DNA of 64,000 bases, from assembly GCF_900102075.1 (NCBI RefSeq), contig NZ_FNAV01000005.1, positions 289,783-353,782 on the forward strand. The letters are read 5' to 3'. A program made the position numbers and the translations under genes. Below, piece after piece: positions 53,494 through 62,069 of the stretch (the stretch's first letter is position 1; the number at the start of each line of letters is the position of its first letter). The stretch comes from Salipiger thiooxidans. Its GTDB lineage: Bacteria > Pseudomonadota > Alphaproteobacteria > Rhodobacterales > Rhodobacteraceae. A model generated the notes under the pieces. It was not told the DNA's origin, ran no database searches, and saw nothing but the letters and a program-made list of their open reading frames with translations.

Positions 53494-54107
53494 GCGCCGC
53501 CCTGAATTCCGCACCCGCCCCGGAGCGCGGCGCCGACCCCGATCTTGAGTTGGTTGCAGACTGGCTCGCGCTCCAGTTCCTGACCCCGCCCGATGCGGCA
53601 CGTATCGAGGCCGGGCGCTCAGCCCAGGGGCAGGCGGCACTCCGGGAGATCGGGACGTTTCTCGGCCGCCCGGACGCAGCCGAGACGCTTTGCGGCAAGC
53701 TTGCGGACGGCAGCGCGCAGGATGTGACCGTCGCACTCCAAAGGCGGTACACGGCGCTTTTCGAAGGCATCTTCCGGCAGCGCGGCCTGCCGCCCTATGC
53801 CAGTGTCTGGGATGGCACGGGCCGGCTTTGCGGGCCCGCGGTCGGTCGGATGCAAGGGCTTCTTCGCGGGCTGGATCTGCATCTTGCCGAGACCTGTTGC
53901 GAACCCGCCGACCATATCGCCATCCAGCTTGCCGCGCTGGCCGAGGCCCTGCGGCAGGGCAATTCCGAACTGATTTCCGCCCTGCTTGATGAGCTGGCTT
54001 GGGTAGGCCGGTTCGCGGCATTCCTCACCGTGGCGGATGGCAACGGCTACTACGATGCCGTTGCACAGTTGCTAAGCGCCTTCCTCGAGAAGGCAAAACA
54101 GAATTGA
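53490..54107 (+). CDS. dorD: TorD-family chaperone of the DMSO/TMAO reductase
   Basis: 205 residues, overlapping the cytochrome gene by 4 bases. Typical TorD features are LVADWLALQFLTPPDAARIE, LQRRYTALFEGIFRQRGLPP (Y-x-x-L-F with G-x-x-P-Y following), the central ADHIAIQLAALAEALRQGN (E/A-x-D-H-x-x-x-x-L) and WVGRFAAFLTVADGNGYYD. It binds the apo-reductase and its Tat signal in the cytoplasm. The C-D-A gene order equals dorCDA of Rhodobacter species. Confidence 0.9.
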   Translation: MSAALNSAPAPERGADPDLELVADWLALQFLTPPDAARIEAGRSAQGQAALREIGTFLGRPDAAETLCGKLADGSAQDVTVALQRRYTALFEGIFRQRGLPPYASVWDGTGRLCGPAVGRMQGLLRGLDLHLAETCCEPADHIAIQLAALAEALRQGNSELISALLDELAWVGRFAAFLTVADGNGYYDAVAQLLSAFLEKAKQN

Positions 54108-54168
54108 CCGGGCGCGGCGGGGCCCCGGACCGGGCCCCTGCTTCGGTTTCGATCTGAAAGGACAGGCT

Positions 54169-56637
54169 ATGACCAACAACTCCGAGACACCGCTGGACGG
54201 CCCGTCGCTCTCCAAGCGGAGCTTTCTCAAGGGATCGGCCGCCGCGCTCGGCCTAGCCGGCCTGCCGCTCTTCGCACGCGGCGCTGCCGCGCAGACCGGG
54301 ACGCAGGGGGTGGTCTCGGGCTGCCACTGGGGCGTCTTCTACGGTATCGTCGAGGACGGCCGCGCGGTCGAGTTCAAGCCGTGGGAGAAAGACCCCCAGC
54401 CGTCGCCGCAGCTTCCTGGCGTGATGGACTCGCTCTATTCGGAATCGCGCATTCGCTATCCCATGGTCAGGCGCGCCTGGCTCGAACAGGGGCCCGGCGC
54501 CGATCCGGATGGCCGCGGCGCGGGCGATTTCGTCCGGGTGAGCTGGGAGCAGGCCATCGAGCTTGTCGCGAACGAGATCGTGCGGGTGCGTGAGACCTAT
54601 GGGCAGCAGGCGCTCTTTGCCGGCTCCTACGGCTGGAAAAGCCCCGGCAAGATCCACAATTGCCAGACCCTGCTGCGCCGCATGCTCAATCTGACCGGCA
54701 GCTACACCAACAGCTCGGGCGACTATTCCACCGGTGCGGCGCAGGTGATCCTGCCCTATGTTTCGGGCTCGCTCGAGGTTTACGAGCAGTGCACGACCTG
54801 GAACAACCTCGCGGAAAACTGCGAGCTGATGGTGTTCTGGGGCTGCAACCCGCTCAACAACTCGCAGATTTCCTGGCAGGTCGCGGATCATGGCGCCTGG
54901 CCCGGTATCGCGCGCATGAAGGACGCCGGCACTCCGGTCATCTGCATCGACCCGGTGCGCACCGAAACCTGCGAGGAACTGAACGGCGAATGGATCGCGC
55001 CGCGTCCGCAGACCGATGTCGCGATGATGCTGGGCATCGCCCACACGCTCTATGAAGAGGGGCTTCACGACCAGGCCTTCCTCGACCGCTACACGGCGGG
55101 CTTCGACAAGTTCCTGCCCTACCTTCTGGGCGAGAACGACGGCACACCGAAGACGGCGGACTGGGCGGCCGAGATCTGCGGCCTTCCGGCGGACACGCTT
55201 CGCGATCTGGCGCGGCGGTTCGCCAGCAAGCGCACGATGCTCGCGCTCGGCTATTCGACGCAGCGCCAGCACCATGGCGAACAGGTCCACTGGATGCTGA
55301 TCACGCTGGCGGCGATGCTGGGCCAGATCGGCCTGCCGGGCGGCGGCTATGGGTTGAGCTACCACTATTCCTCTGGCGGATCGCCCACCCACACCACGCC
55401 GATCCTGAAGGCCGTCGACGATGCCTCGGGCCAGTCGACCGAAGGCGCGGCATGGCTGGCGGGGGGCGGCGCAGTCTCTATCCCGGTCTCGCGCTTCGTC
55501 GAAACGCTGCTAAACCCCGGCAAGACGATGCAGTTCAACGGTCACGAGATCGAGCTGCCGCTCATCAAGATGGCCTATTGGGTTGGCGGCAATCCCTTCT
55601 CGCACCAACAGGACCGCAACGAGATGCTGCGCGCCTGGCGCGAGCTGGACACCTTCATCGTGCATGACGTGCAATGGACCGCCTCGGCGCGGCATGCCGA
55701 TATCGTGCTTCCGGCAACGACCTCGTATGAGCGCAACGACATCGAACAGGTCGGGGACTACGCCCTCAGCCACATCGTCCCGATGAAGCAGATCGTGGAG
55801 CCCGTCTTCGAGGCACGCAGCGATTTCGACATCTTCGCCGACATCGCCGAAAAGCTCGGCCAGGGCTATGCCTACACCCAGGGCCTGACCGAGATGGACT
55901 GGATCCGCAAGATCTACGAGGCGGCCAAGATCGAATCCCGCGCCAAGGGCATGGAGATGCCGGTCTTTGACGTCTTCTGGGACAGCAACAAGCCGCTCGC
56001 CTTCCCCGTGGCGGAGGTGCAGGAGGACTTTGTCCGCCATGCCGACTTCCGGGAAGATCCGTTGCTGAACGCGCTCGGCACGGCGTCGGGCAAGTTCGAG
56101 CTCTACTCCGTTGCGATCGAAAGATACGGCTATGACGATTGTCCGCCGCATGCGACCTGGATGGAGCCGATCGAACGTCTTGACGGTCCCGACACGAAGT
56201 ACCCGCTGCACCTGGCGGCGAACCACCCGCAGATGCGGCTCCACTCGCAGCTCTGCGGCACCGTCAACCGCGAAAGCTATCAGATCGCGGAGCGCGAGCC
56301 CTGCTGGATGAACCCCGCGGATGCGGAACAGCGCGGCCTGTCCGATGGGGACGTGGTGCGGGTCTTCAACGACCGCGGCCAGATGCTCGCCGGCCTGAAG
56401 ATCACCGACGAGATCATGCCCGGGGTCGTGCGCATCAACGAGGGCGGCTGGTTCGATCCGGAAAATCCGCGCCAGATCGGCAGTCTGTGCGCCTATGGTG
56501 ACGTCAACATCCTTACGACCGGCATCGCCACCTCGAAACTGGCGCAGGGAAACTGCGGTCATACCGGTGTGGCCGAGGTCGAGCGCTATGACGGCCCGCT
56601 GCCAAAGGTGACGGTCTTCAGCCAGCCGTCGGCCTGA
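54169..56637 (+). CDS. dorA: Periplasmic DMSO/TMAO reductase (DorA/TorA type)
   Basis: 822 residues. Conserved active-site spacing equals Rhodobacter DorA: Tyr154 and Trp156 in GSYGWKSPGKIHN and the molybdenum ligand Ser187 in GDYSTGAAQ (DorA Tyr114, Trp116, Ser147). The presence of the Tyr favours the DMSO-reductase subtype over E. coli-type TorA. Long blocks match the family: AYWVGGNPFSHQQDRNEM, HADIVLPATTSYERNDIEQ and DDCPPHATWMEPIERLDGP. There is no N-terminal Fe-S motif, as in all type III enzymes. The export signal reads SKRSFLKG, with Lys-Arg instead of Arg-Arg. It reduces DMSO or TMAO with electrons from the cytochrome encoded two genes upstream. Confidence 0.95.
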   Translation: MTNNSETPLDGPSLSKRSFLKGSAAALGLAGLPLFARGAAAQTGTQGVVSGCHWGVFYGIVEDGRAVEFKPWEKDPQPSPQLPGVMDSLYSESRIRYPMVRRAWLEQGPGADPDGRGAGDFVRVSWEQAIELVANEIVRVRETYGQQALFAGSYGWKSPGKIHNCQTLLRRMLNLTGSYTNSSGDYSTGAAQVILPYVSGSLEVYEQCTTWNNLAENCELMVFWGCNPLNNSQISWQVADHGAWPGIARMKDAGTPVICIDPVRTETCEELNGEWIAPRPQTDVAMMLGIAHTLYEEGLHDQAFLDRYTAGFDKFLPYLLGENDGTPKTADWAAEICGLPADTLRDLARRFASKRTMLALGYSTQRQHHGEQVHWMLITLAAMLGQIGLPGGGYGLSYHYSSGGSPTHTTPILKAVDDASGQSTEGAAWLAGGGAVSIPVSRFVETLLNPGKTMQFNGHEIELPLIKMAYWVGGNPFSHQQDRNEMLRAWRELDTFIVHDVQWTASARHADIVLPATTSYERNDIEQVGDYALSHIVPMKQIVEPVFEARSDFDIFADIAEKLGQGYAYTQGLTEMDWIRKIYEAAKIESRAKGMEMPVFDVFWDSNKPLAFPVAEVQEDFVRHADFREDPLLNALGTASGKFELYSVAIERYGYDDCPPHATWMEPIERLDGPDTKYPLHLAANHPQMRLHSQLCGTVNRESYQIAEREPCWMNPADAEQRGLSDGDVVRVFNDRGQMLAGLKITDEIMPGVVRINEGGWFDPENPRQIGSLCAYGDVNILTTGIATSKLAQGNCGHTGVAEVERYDGPLPKVTVFSQPSA

Positions 56638-56728
56638 CCATACGCGCCATGGACCAGGCTTCCGGGCCGCCATCCCGCAGGTGGGACGGGCGGCCCCGAG
56701 GCAGCGGTCGGGCGCTGCAGCGAGGGAA

Positions 56729-57238
56729 ATGAACGTGAAACTTGGCTACTTGACGATGGAAGGGCGCGGTGCCGCAGGTCTGATCCTGGGGGGCGTCGCA
56801 GACCGGTTGCGCAATGACGGGATCCGGCCCTCGGGTGTTGTTCAGTCAGCCGCTGCCAAACCCGGTCAACACCCCTGCGAGACCGCCCTGCGCATCCTGC
56901 CGGACGGCCCGCTTCTTGTCATTAACCAGAACCTGGGGCCGGGCTCGCGCGGGTGCAGGCTGGATGCGGGTGCGCTCGAACTGGCTGTCGCCGAGGTGTC
57001 GGCGGGTTTTGCCGGTGCCGATGTCTTGATCGTCAATAAGTTCGGCAAGCAGGAAACCGTCGGGCGCGGCTTCTGCAGCCTGATTGTCGAAGCGCTCGAT
57101 CGGGATATTCCTGTGGTTATCGGCGTGAACCGACTGAACCTTCCGGCCTTTCTGGCCTTCGCTGGCGATTTGGCGGAACAACTTGTCCCAGAGGAGTCAG
57201 GTATCATCCGATGGCTCCGGCAGGTGTTGTCACGTTGA
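56729..57238 (+). CDS. DUF2478-domain protein (module B)
   Basis: 169 residues from ATG 56729 (GAGGG just upstream). It shares with the module A copy NQNLGPGSRGCRLDAGALEL, DVLIVNKFGKQETVGRGFCS and VVIGVNRLNLPAF. The glycine-rich N-terminus GYLTMEGRGAAGLILGGVAD may hold a nucleotide. Its presence as the last gene of both modules argues for a role with the molybdoenzyme or its cofactor. An IS5 fragment begins 26 bases after the stop. Confidence 0.82.
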   Translation: MNVKLGYLTMEGRGAAGLILGGVADRLRNDGIRPSGVVQSAAAKPGQHPCETALRILPDGPLLVINQNLGPGSRGCRLDAGALELAVAEVSAGFAGADVLIVNKFGKQETVGRGFCSLIVEALDRDIPVVIGVNRLNLPAFLAFAGDLAEQLVPEESGIIRWLRQVLSR

Positions 57239-57264
57239 CAGGCCCGGGGTTGCGCGAGGTTCAG

Positions 57265-57516
57265 GGCTCTGTTGCACAAATCAGATGATGGCCGTGGTTC
57301 CCCTTTCCCCGGAGGGACTTATCCCACAGCTGCCGTGACGGGAATGCCAAGCGCGGTGTCGCCGTTGAGTACCGCGATGCGGACCCGAATCTCCGCGCCC
57401 TGGCGGTTGAAGTCCCCCGCCATGAGGCGCTGCCCCGGAAGTTTCACACAATGCATCCACTGACCGGCAGGGCATTGCGCAGCATTGTCCCGAGAGGGAT
57501 CAGCAGGTGCAGCGGC
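57265..57516 (-). mobile_element. IS5-family fragment with internal deletion
   Basis: The outer end GGCTCTGTTGCACAAATC (57265-57282) is the transposase 3' end. On the minus strand the frame from GPLHLLI jumps across the 40-bp element to MHCVKLPGQRLMAGDFNRQG and VRIAVLNGDTALGIPVTAAVG with the stop at 57319-57321. About 450 bases of the transposase present in the copy at 31004 are missing. Homology ends near 57516. Only this small relic remains on the right flank of module B. Confidence 0.82.
57458..57497 (+). repeat. 40-bp two-hairpin element, copy 4, at a deletion junction
   Basis: It reads CACTGACCGGCAG, then CATTGCGCAGCATTG (one change in the right arm) and CCGAGAGG, followed by GATC at 57498-57501. 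One side is IS5 sequence at GPLHLLI and the other is IS5 sequence 450 bases further along the gene, so the element marks the edge of a deletion. Confidence 0.85.
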
Positions 57517-57918
57517 CCCTTGCCTGTCTCCGCCGTTGATCCGCAGCGGGTGAATCATGTTCTGCAATCGGCGTCGAGGGAGGAGTTTTTCAGCAGCCTG
57601 TTCTCATGATCATTGTCAAGCCTGTGTTTCACAGCATTTTCCTCCGGCAGCACCGGGTGGAAACAGTTGTAGATGCGCAGGATGCCCGAAGACCTTCTTC
57701 TCAGCGATCGCACTCGCCGCAACCGTCATCTTCCGGCTTTGAGTGAGAACGAGTCGGACCCTCTGGCTGCCCCAGCGAGCCGACTTTGGCCGAGGCTGGA
57801 GAGCCGACTTGGTAATCGCGGCGTCGACTACCAGACATGCAGGGTCGAATAGTTTGGCAGACGGGCCTGCCTTCAATGCCCGGGCTAGGTATCGCAAGGT
57901 GTCCGGCTCGACTTGCGT
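57517..57918. other. 402-base stretch between IS5 relic and LysR gene, no gene recognised
   Basis: GAGTTTTTCAGCAGCCTG at 57583-57600 resembles the inverted end of an IS1182-like element, without an adjoining transposase. A minus-strand open frame (57616-57897, 93 codons, with FDPACLVVDAAITKSALQPR) has no family I recognise and no clear ribosome site; it may be decayed DNA left by insertions. Confidence 0.4.
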
Positions 57919-58824
57919 TCAGCCATCATGGTGATTCTGGCACACTTCGATGAAGGCACGCAGCGGCCGAGGAGCGTGGCGGCTGGGGTAGTATAGGCGG
58001 GGCCCGCCGCGGGCTGGCCAGTTTTCGGGCAGCACCGGCATGAGATCGCCGTTCGCAAGATCCTTCTCCAGCCAGTTGCGGAAGGTCGCGATGATGCCAA
58101 TGCCCGCGCGCGCGAAACCGAGACCAGTGTCGATCGCGTTGACGCCGAGGATCAGGCGCGAGATCGGCTCGGCCGTTACAATCCGGCCACCCTCAACCAG
58201 ATGCCAGGCCAGCAGCGGACCATCCGGCAGGCGGTAGCGGATGGCCTGGTGTTCGGTAAGCTCCCGCGGCGCCGCTGGCGTGCCGCGCGCCTCGAGGTAA
58301 TCCGGGGCGGCAGCAAGTGCGATCTGCTGTGTCCGCGGCCCGATAGGGATCGAGACCATGTCCTGTGCCAGCACCTCATCGTAGCGTATGCCGGCATCGC
58401 AGCCGGCTTCCACGATGTCGACGATGCCGTTCTCCACCACGATCTCGACCTCCACCTCCGGGTGGCGGCCGTGGAACGCGGCGAGGAGCGACGGCAGCAC
58501 GCCGGGCATGACGGCCCCCGGCACGTTCAACTTGAGTCGCCCGCGCACGGAATCGGCAGTTTCTGCTACCTCGGCGCGAGCTGCATCGAGCCCTGCGAGA
58601 AGCGGGCCGATCCGGTCGGCCAGCGCGCGGCCGGCATCCGTCGTGGCCATGCTGCGCGTGGTGCGCCGCAGCAGGGAGACGCCAAGCGCCGCCTCCATCC
58701 GCGCGACCGTGGTGCTGACCTTCGACGGCGCAAGACCCAATCGCCGCGCGGCAGCGCGAAATCCCCCCTCGCGGACAACGGTGTGGAAAATCGCGAGGTC
58801 GTCCAGGGATTCACTGTTCTTCAT
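57919..58824 (-). CDS. LysR-family transcriptional regulator
   Basis: 301 residues from the ATG at 58824. The HTH is LDDLAIFHTVVREGGFRAAA then RRLGLAPSKVSTTVARMEAA. The effector domain has RGRLKLNVPGAVMPGVLPSL, DAGIRYDEVLAQDMVSIPIG and ISRLILGVNAIDTGLGFARA. It is divergent from a NAD(P)-binding oxidoreductase gene with 114 bases between, the classical LysR arrangement, so that gene is the likely target. The inducer is unknown. Confidence 0.9.
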   Translation of the reverse strand: MKNSESLDDLAIFHTVVREGGFRAAARRLGLAPSKVSTTVARMEAALGVSLLRRTTRSMATTDAGRALADRIGPLLAGLDAARAEVAETADSVRGRLKLNVPGAVMPGVLPSLLAAFHGRHPEVEVEIVVENGIVDIVEAGCDAGIRYDEVLAQDMVSIPIGPRTQQIALAAAPDYLEARGTPAAPRELTEHQAIRYRLPDGPLLAWHLVEGGRIVTAEPISRLILGVNAIDTGLGFARAGIGIIATFRNWLEKDLANGDLMPVLPENWPARGGPRLYYPSRHAPRPLRAFIEVCQNHHDG

Positions 58825-58938
58825 GGAGAACACAGTATTCGAGAATTGGTGCGTAGTCACCGAGAACAAGAACAGCCACTTCCTTGGCGTGGTGGCGTCG
58901 CATCGTCCGGCGCACCTGTAAGCAATCGGGAGGAAGGT

Positions 58939-59802
58939 ATGCTCATCGTCACAGGCGCGACCGGACAGCTCGGCCGGAGGGTCGTGGATCACCTCAGAAC
59001 ACTGGTGCCGACCGGTCGGATCGGCATCAGCACCCGCAACCCCGCACAGGAGGCCAAGCTGGCCGAGGCCGGTATCCGCGTGCGGCGCGGCGACTACGAC
59101 GACGCCTTCAGCCTGCGCCACGCATGGGAGGGCGCGGAGAGGGTACTACTCGTGTCCTCGAACGCTGCCGCAAACGGGGGCGATCCGCTCGCGCAGCATC
59201 GCGTGGCGATTGAGGTGGCGCGCGAGATCGGCGTCGGGCGCCTGCTTTACACGAGCCAGATATCGGCCTCGTCGGAGTCGCAGTTTCCCCCTGGACGCGA
59301 TCACGCGGCGACCGAGGCCATGCTGGCCGAGTCGGGCCTGGCCTGGACAGCGCTGCGCCATGGCTTCTACGCAGAGCGCGCCCTGGGGATGAACGCCCGC
59401 GGCTTCGCGCAGGGAAGGCTTTCCGGCCCCCAGGACGGCCGGGTTGCCTGGGCGACACATGAAGATCTCGCCGAGGTCGATGCCCGGCTACTCGCAGGAG
59501 ACGAGATCATCGACGGACCCACGCCTCCGCTGACCGGAACCGAGACCCTCGACTTGGCGGATCTCGCGCGGCTTGCGTCGGACGTGACGGGCCGCGCCAT
59601 CACGCGGGACGTGGTGTCGGAAGAAGAGATGGAGCGCGCTGCGCGGCAGAACGACGTGCCCGAGGGCGCGATCGCCATCATGCTGGGTTACTTCCGCGCA
59701 GCGCGCGCGGGCGAATTCGATCGTCCCGATCCGACCCTCGCACGCCTTCTTGGCCGCGACCCGGTGCCGATGCGGGACGTTCTGGCCAATGCGTCGCTCT
59801 GA
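58939..59802 (+). CDS. NAD(P)H-binding NmrA/QorB-like oxidoreductase
   Basis: 287 residues from ATG 58939 (GGAAGG 5 bases before). The Rossmann motif is MLIVTGATGQLGRRVVDHL and the fold continues with ISTRNPAQEAKLAEAGIRVR and GVGRLLYTSQISASSESQFP. There is no SDR Tyr-x-x-x-Lys in the usual place. The layout matches QorB/NmrA-like proteins that sense redox state or reduce quinones. It is divergent from the LysR gene and followed by a VOC gene. Confidence 0.88.
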   Translation: MLIVTGATGQLGRRVVDHLRTLVPTGRIGISTRNPAQEAKLAEAGIRVRRGDYDDAFSLRHAWEGAERVLLVSSNAAANGGDPLAQHRVAIEVAREIGVGRLLYTSQISASSESQFPPGRDHAATEAMLAESGLAWTALRHGFYAERALGMNARGFAQGRLSGPQDGRVAWATHEDLAEVDARLLAGDEIIDGPTPPLTGTETLDLADLARLASDVTGRAITRDVVSEEEMERAARQNDVPEGAIAIMLGYFRAARAGEFDRPDPTLARLLGRDPVPMRDVLANASL

Positions 59803-59941
59803 AACGGACATCGGGCGCTCCGCCCCGCGGATGGCCAAGATACCTGGCGGACCCCGTTCGAAACTACGGTCGCCCCGAGCCGAAACCGGGCGCCCAGAGA
59901 TCAACGGCCCTTGCAGACTTTCACATATGGAGACCAAAGAC

Positions 59942-60361
59942 ATGACACAGCCTATAACCCTGTCCAGCCTTCACCATGTCGGCGCCACCGTGAGCGACCT
60001 CGACGCGAGCATCGCCTGGTATCGGGAGACGCTCGGCTTTGAGCTGCTCTCCAGCTACGGCTGGCCCGGTGTACGGGCCGCCTTCATCGGGCGCGGCGAC
60101 ATCCGGATCGAACTCTTTCAAAACGAAGAAGCCGCGCCGATGACGGATGACCGGCGCAAGCCCGAAACGAACCTCCGCATCGGCGGGATCGGACATCTCG
60201 CACTTGCGGTTGCTGATCTCGACGCTGCCATGGCGGATCTGCGGGACCGGCAGGTGGAGATCGTCGCTCCGCCCCGCGAAGTTCCCGACGGCAGCGGATC
60301 GCGCTTCGCCTTCATCCACGACAACGAGGGCATGCTTCTGGAGTTCTTTCAGCCGGGATGA
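59942..60361 (+). CDS. VOC-family (glyoxalase-like) protein
   Basis: 139 residues from ATG 59942 (GGAG 9 bases upstream; ATG 59927 is also in frame). A single two-module VOC fold: SSLHHVGATVSDLDASIAWY with metal His, RGDIRIELFQNEE with Glu, IGGIGHLALAVADLDAAMAD with the second His, and NEGMLLEFFQPG with the closing Glu. This H-E-H-E set fits a metal-dependent lyase or dioxygenase. The substrate is not known. It probably shares the LysR-controlled unit. Confidence 0.88.
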   Translation: MTQPITLSSLHHVGATVSDLDASIAWYRETLGFELLSSYGWPGVRAAFIGRGDIRIELFQNEEAAPMTDDRRKPETNLRIGGIGHLALAVADLDAAMADLRDRQVEIVAPPREVPDGSGSRFAFIHDNEGMLLEFFQPG

Positions 60362-60930
60362 GGACGGGTCGACTCAAACGCTGATTGTGATGTGAGTGAA
60401 GGGAAGCCTCAAACGACCCACTGTTCCGATGGGACTGGATGCGGGTATGTCCATCATCGACGCGAGCGCGACCGCGCATGTCGTGACGACTCTCGCGGTG
60501 AGCGATTTGCTGTTCAGCGATGACCGGATGCGTCCCTCGACGAGGCGGTTAGAGGGCCGTGACCTCCCGTTTCGCGAGGTCACAACCAAGGAGCTTGGCT
60601 GTCGATTGGAAGGTTGAAGTGCGCAAGATCGCGGGTGCCTCCTGAGATCTCAAGGCGCACGCGGATCGCCCCGACGTGCTTCGGCATGGGCGGCCGTTTC
60701 TGGCCGACTATTTGTCTCTTGTTTCAGAATGGGCGGCAGGAACGGTTGGCTGCAGGGTTGGCCGCGGACATGACATTTTGCTTCGTTCCGCCGCACACCG
60801 CTTCTTCGTCGACCCGGTGTCGTCGCTACATCGTATCACACGGCGCTGCCGCTGGTCTCCTTCGAGCTTTTCCATGACATGCGAAGGATGTGAAGCCCGT
60901 GGCCTTTCACACGCCGCGATCGAGTATTTC
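60362..60930. other. 569-base stretch with no recognisable gene
   Basis: No frame shows a known family or a convincing ribosome site. GC content falls and codon bias is lost, in contrast to the flanking genes. It may be decayed DNA. GGCCGTGACCTCCC with a nearby GAGGTCAC near 60560-60585 is a small hairpin without further meaning that I can support. Confidence 0.4.
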
Positions 60931-61566
60931 CTATTGTCGAGCGCGGTCTCGGGTCGAAGCCTTCAGGCCCGCCTCGATCGCCCGGCTCTGCATGGCAAGC
61001 TCCGCGCGGGAGGGGGTCACGCCCCGGACGACCATCCGCCAGTAAAGCGGAGCGACCATCAGATCGAGCGCGAGGTCACGGTCGACCTGCTCGGGCAACT
61101 GGCCCCGGCATACGGCGCGGTTCAAGAGCGCTTCCGCCTGTTCGCGTCGTGCTAGGGCCAGGCGGTCGTTGATCGCGCGCATCTCAGCGGATCTGGCGGC
61201 TTCTGCGTGCAGGTCGGGCAGGATACGGCGGGCGAGCGGATGACGCAGCACGGCCCGCGCTCGAAGCAAGAGCGCGAGGATGTCCTCCGCGAGCGTCTTG
61301 TGCTCTGCCTGCGGCAAGGCAATCTGCAGACCGAGGGTCGAGATCGCGGCGTCCGCGAAGGCCAGGCGTGACGGGAACCGCCGGTAGATCGCGGCCTTGC
61401 CGGCGCCGGCGCGGGCGGCGACCCGTTCGAGGCTCAGCGCCGAAAAACCGCGCTCCGCCCATTCCTCGAAGAACGCGCGGTAAAGCGCCTCGGTCAGATC
61501 CGCGCGCGGGACGGCCGCTCCGGAGGGCTTGCGCCGTGTTTTTTCGTCGGAACGGTTGCGTTCCAT
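60931..61566 (-). CDS. TetR/AcrR-family transcriptional regulator
   Basis: 211 residues. The HTH lies at about 25-70 (LYRAFFEEWAERGFSALSLE then RVAARAGAGKAAIYRRFPSR). The C-terminal ligand domain is TetR_C-like, with LARRILPDLHAEAARSAEMR and LALDLMVAPLYWRMVVRG. It is divergent from an NTF2-like/NmrA-like gene pair, 56 bases away, which it probably represses. The ligand is unknown. Confidence 0.9.
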   Translation of the reverse strand: MERNRSDEKTRRKPSGAAVPRADLTEALYRAFFEEWAERGFSALSLERVAARAGAGKAAIYRRFPSRLAFADAAISTLGLQIALPQAEHKTLAEDILALLLRARAVLRHPLARRILPDLHAEAARSAEMRAINDRLALARREQAEALLNRAVCRGQLPEQVDRDLALDLMVAPLYWRMVVRGVTPSRAELAMQSRAIEAGLKASTRDRARQ

Positions 61567-61622
61567 CCGTTCTGCTCCTAATTGGTCGGTACGCTACCGT
61601 TCCACCCATAGGAGCCTTCCTC

Positions 61623-62069
61623 ATGAACGACAAGTTCGACAGTTTTTCCGGTCTTCTGCGCGGCGCCCTCGGCGACCGGCTCGATGCGGGGCCTGAGATG
61701 GTGGATCTCTTCTGCGAAGACGTGCTTTTCGAGTTTCCCTATGCGCCGGAGGGCCTCCCCCGGCGGCTGGAGGGCCTCGCGGCCCTCGCGGATCACTTGG
61801 CCCGGCTCGGTCCGATGCTGCACCTGGGGGAGTTCACGCTCCACGCCGTCCACCCCGCGGACGAGACGGTGGTCTTCGAGTTTTCCTGCAGGGGCGAGGG
61901 CATTGCGACGGGGCTGCCCTATGACCAGGACTACATCTCCGTCGTCACCCTACGCGAGGGCCGCATCGCGCGTTACCGCGACTACTGGAACCCGCTCGTC
62001 GCGGTCCACGCCCTCGGCGGAGCCGAGGCTGCTGCGAAAGCCTATGCGGGGGAAGCCACCAATGTCTGA
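61623..62069 (+). CDS. NTF2-like (SnoaL-type) protein
   Basis: 148 residues from ATG 61623. It has the cone-shaped NTF2 fold pattern: EMVDLFCEDVLFEFPYAPEG, LARLGPMLHLGEFTLHAVHP, VVFEFSCRGEGIATGLPYDQ and VVTLREGRIARYRDYWNPLV. Proteins of this type are small lyases, isomerases or binding proteins. It overlaps the next gene by 8 bases, so the two act together, probably in detoxification. Confidence 0.88.
   Translation: MNDKFDSFSGLLRGALGDRLDAGPEMVDLFCEDVLFEFPYAPEGLPRRLEGLAALADHLARLGPMLHLGEFTLHAVHPADETVVFEFSCRGEGIATGLPYDQDYISVVTLREGRIARYRDYWNPLVAVHALGGAEAAAKAYAGEATNV

Noticed and set aside
51889..54021. A 710-codon minus-strand open frame opposite the cytochrome and chaperone genes
   Set aside because: Low-complexity Arg/Gly/Val/His sequence; the plus strand shows three heme motifs and a TorD protein.
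31091..57497. CRISPR array as an explanation for the 40-bp repeats
   Set aside because: The copies are scattered over 26 kb inside transposase genes, in both orientations, with no regular spacers and no cas genes.
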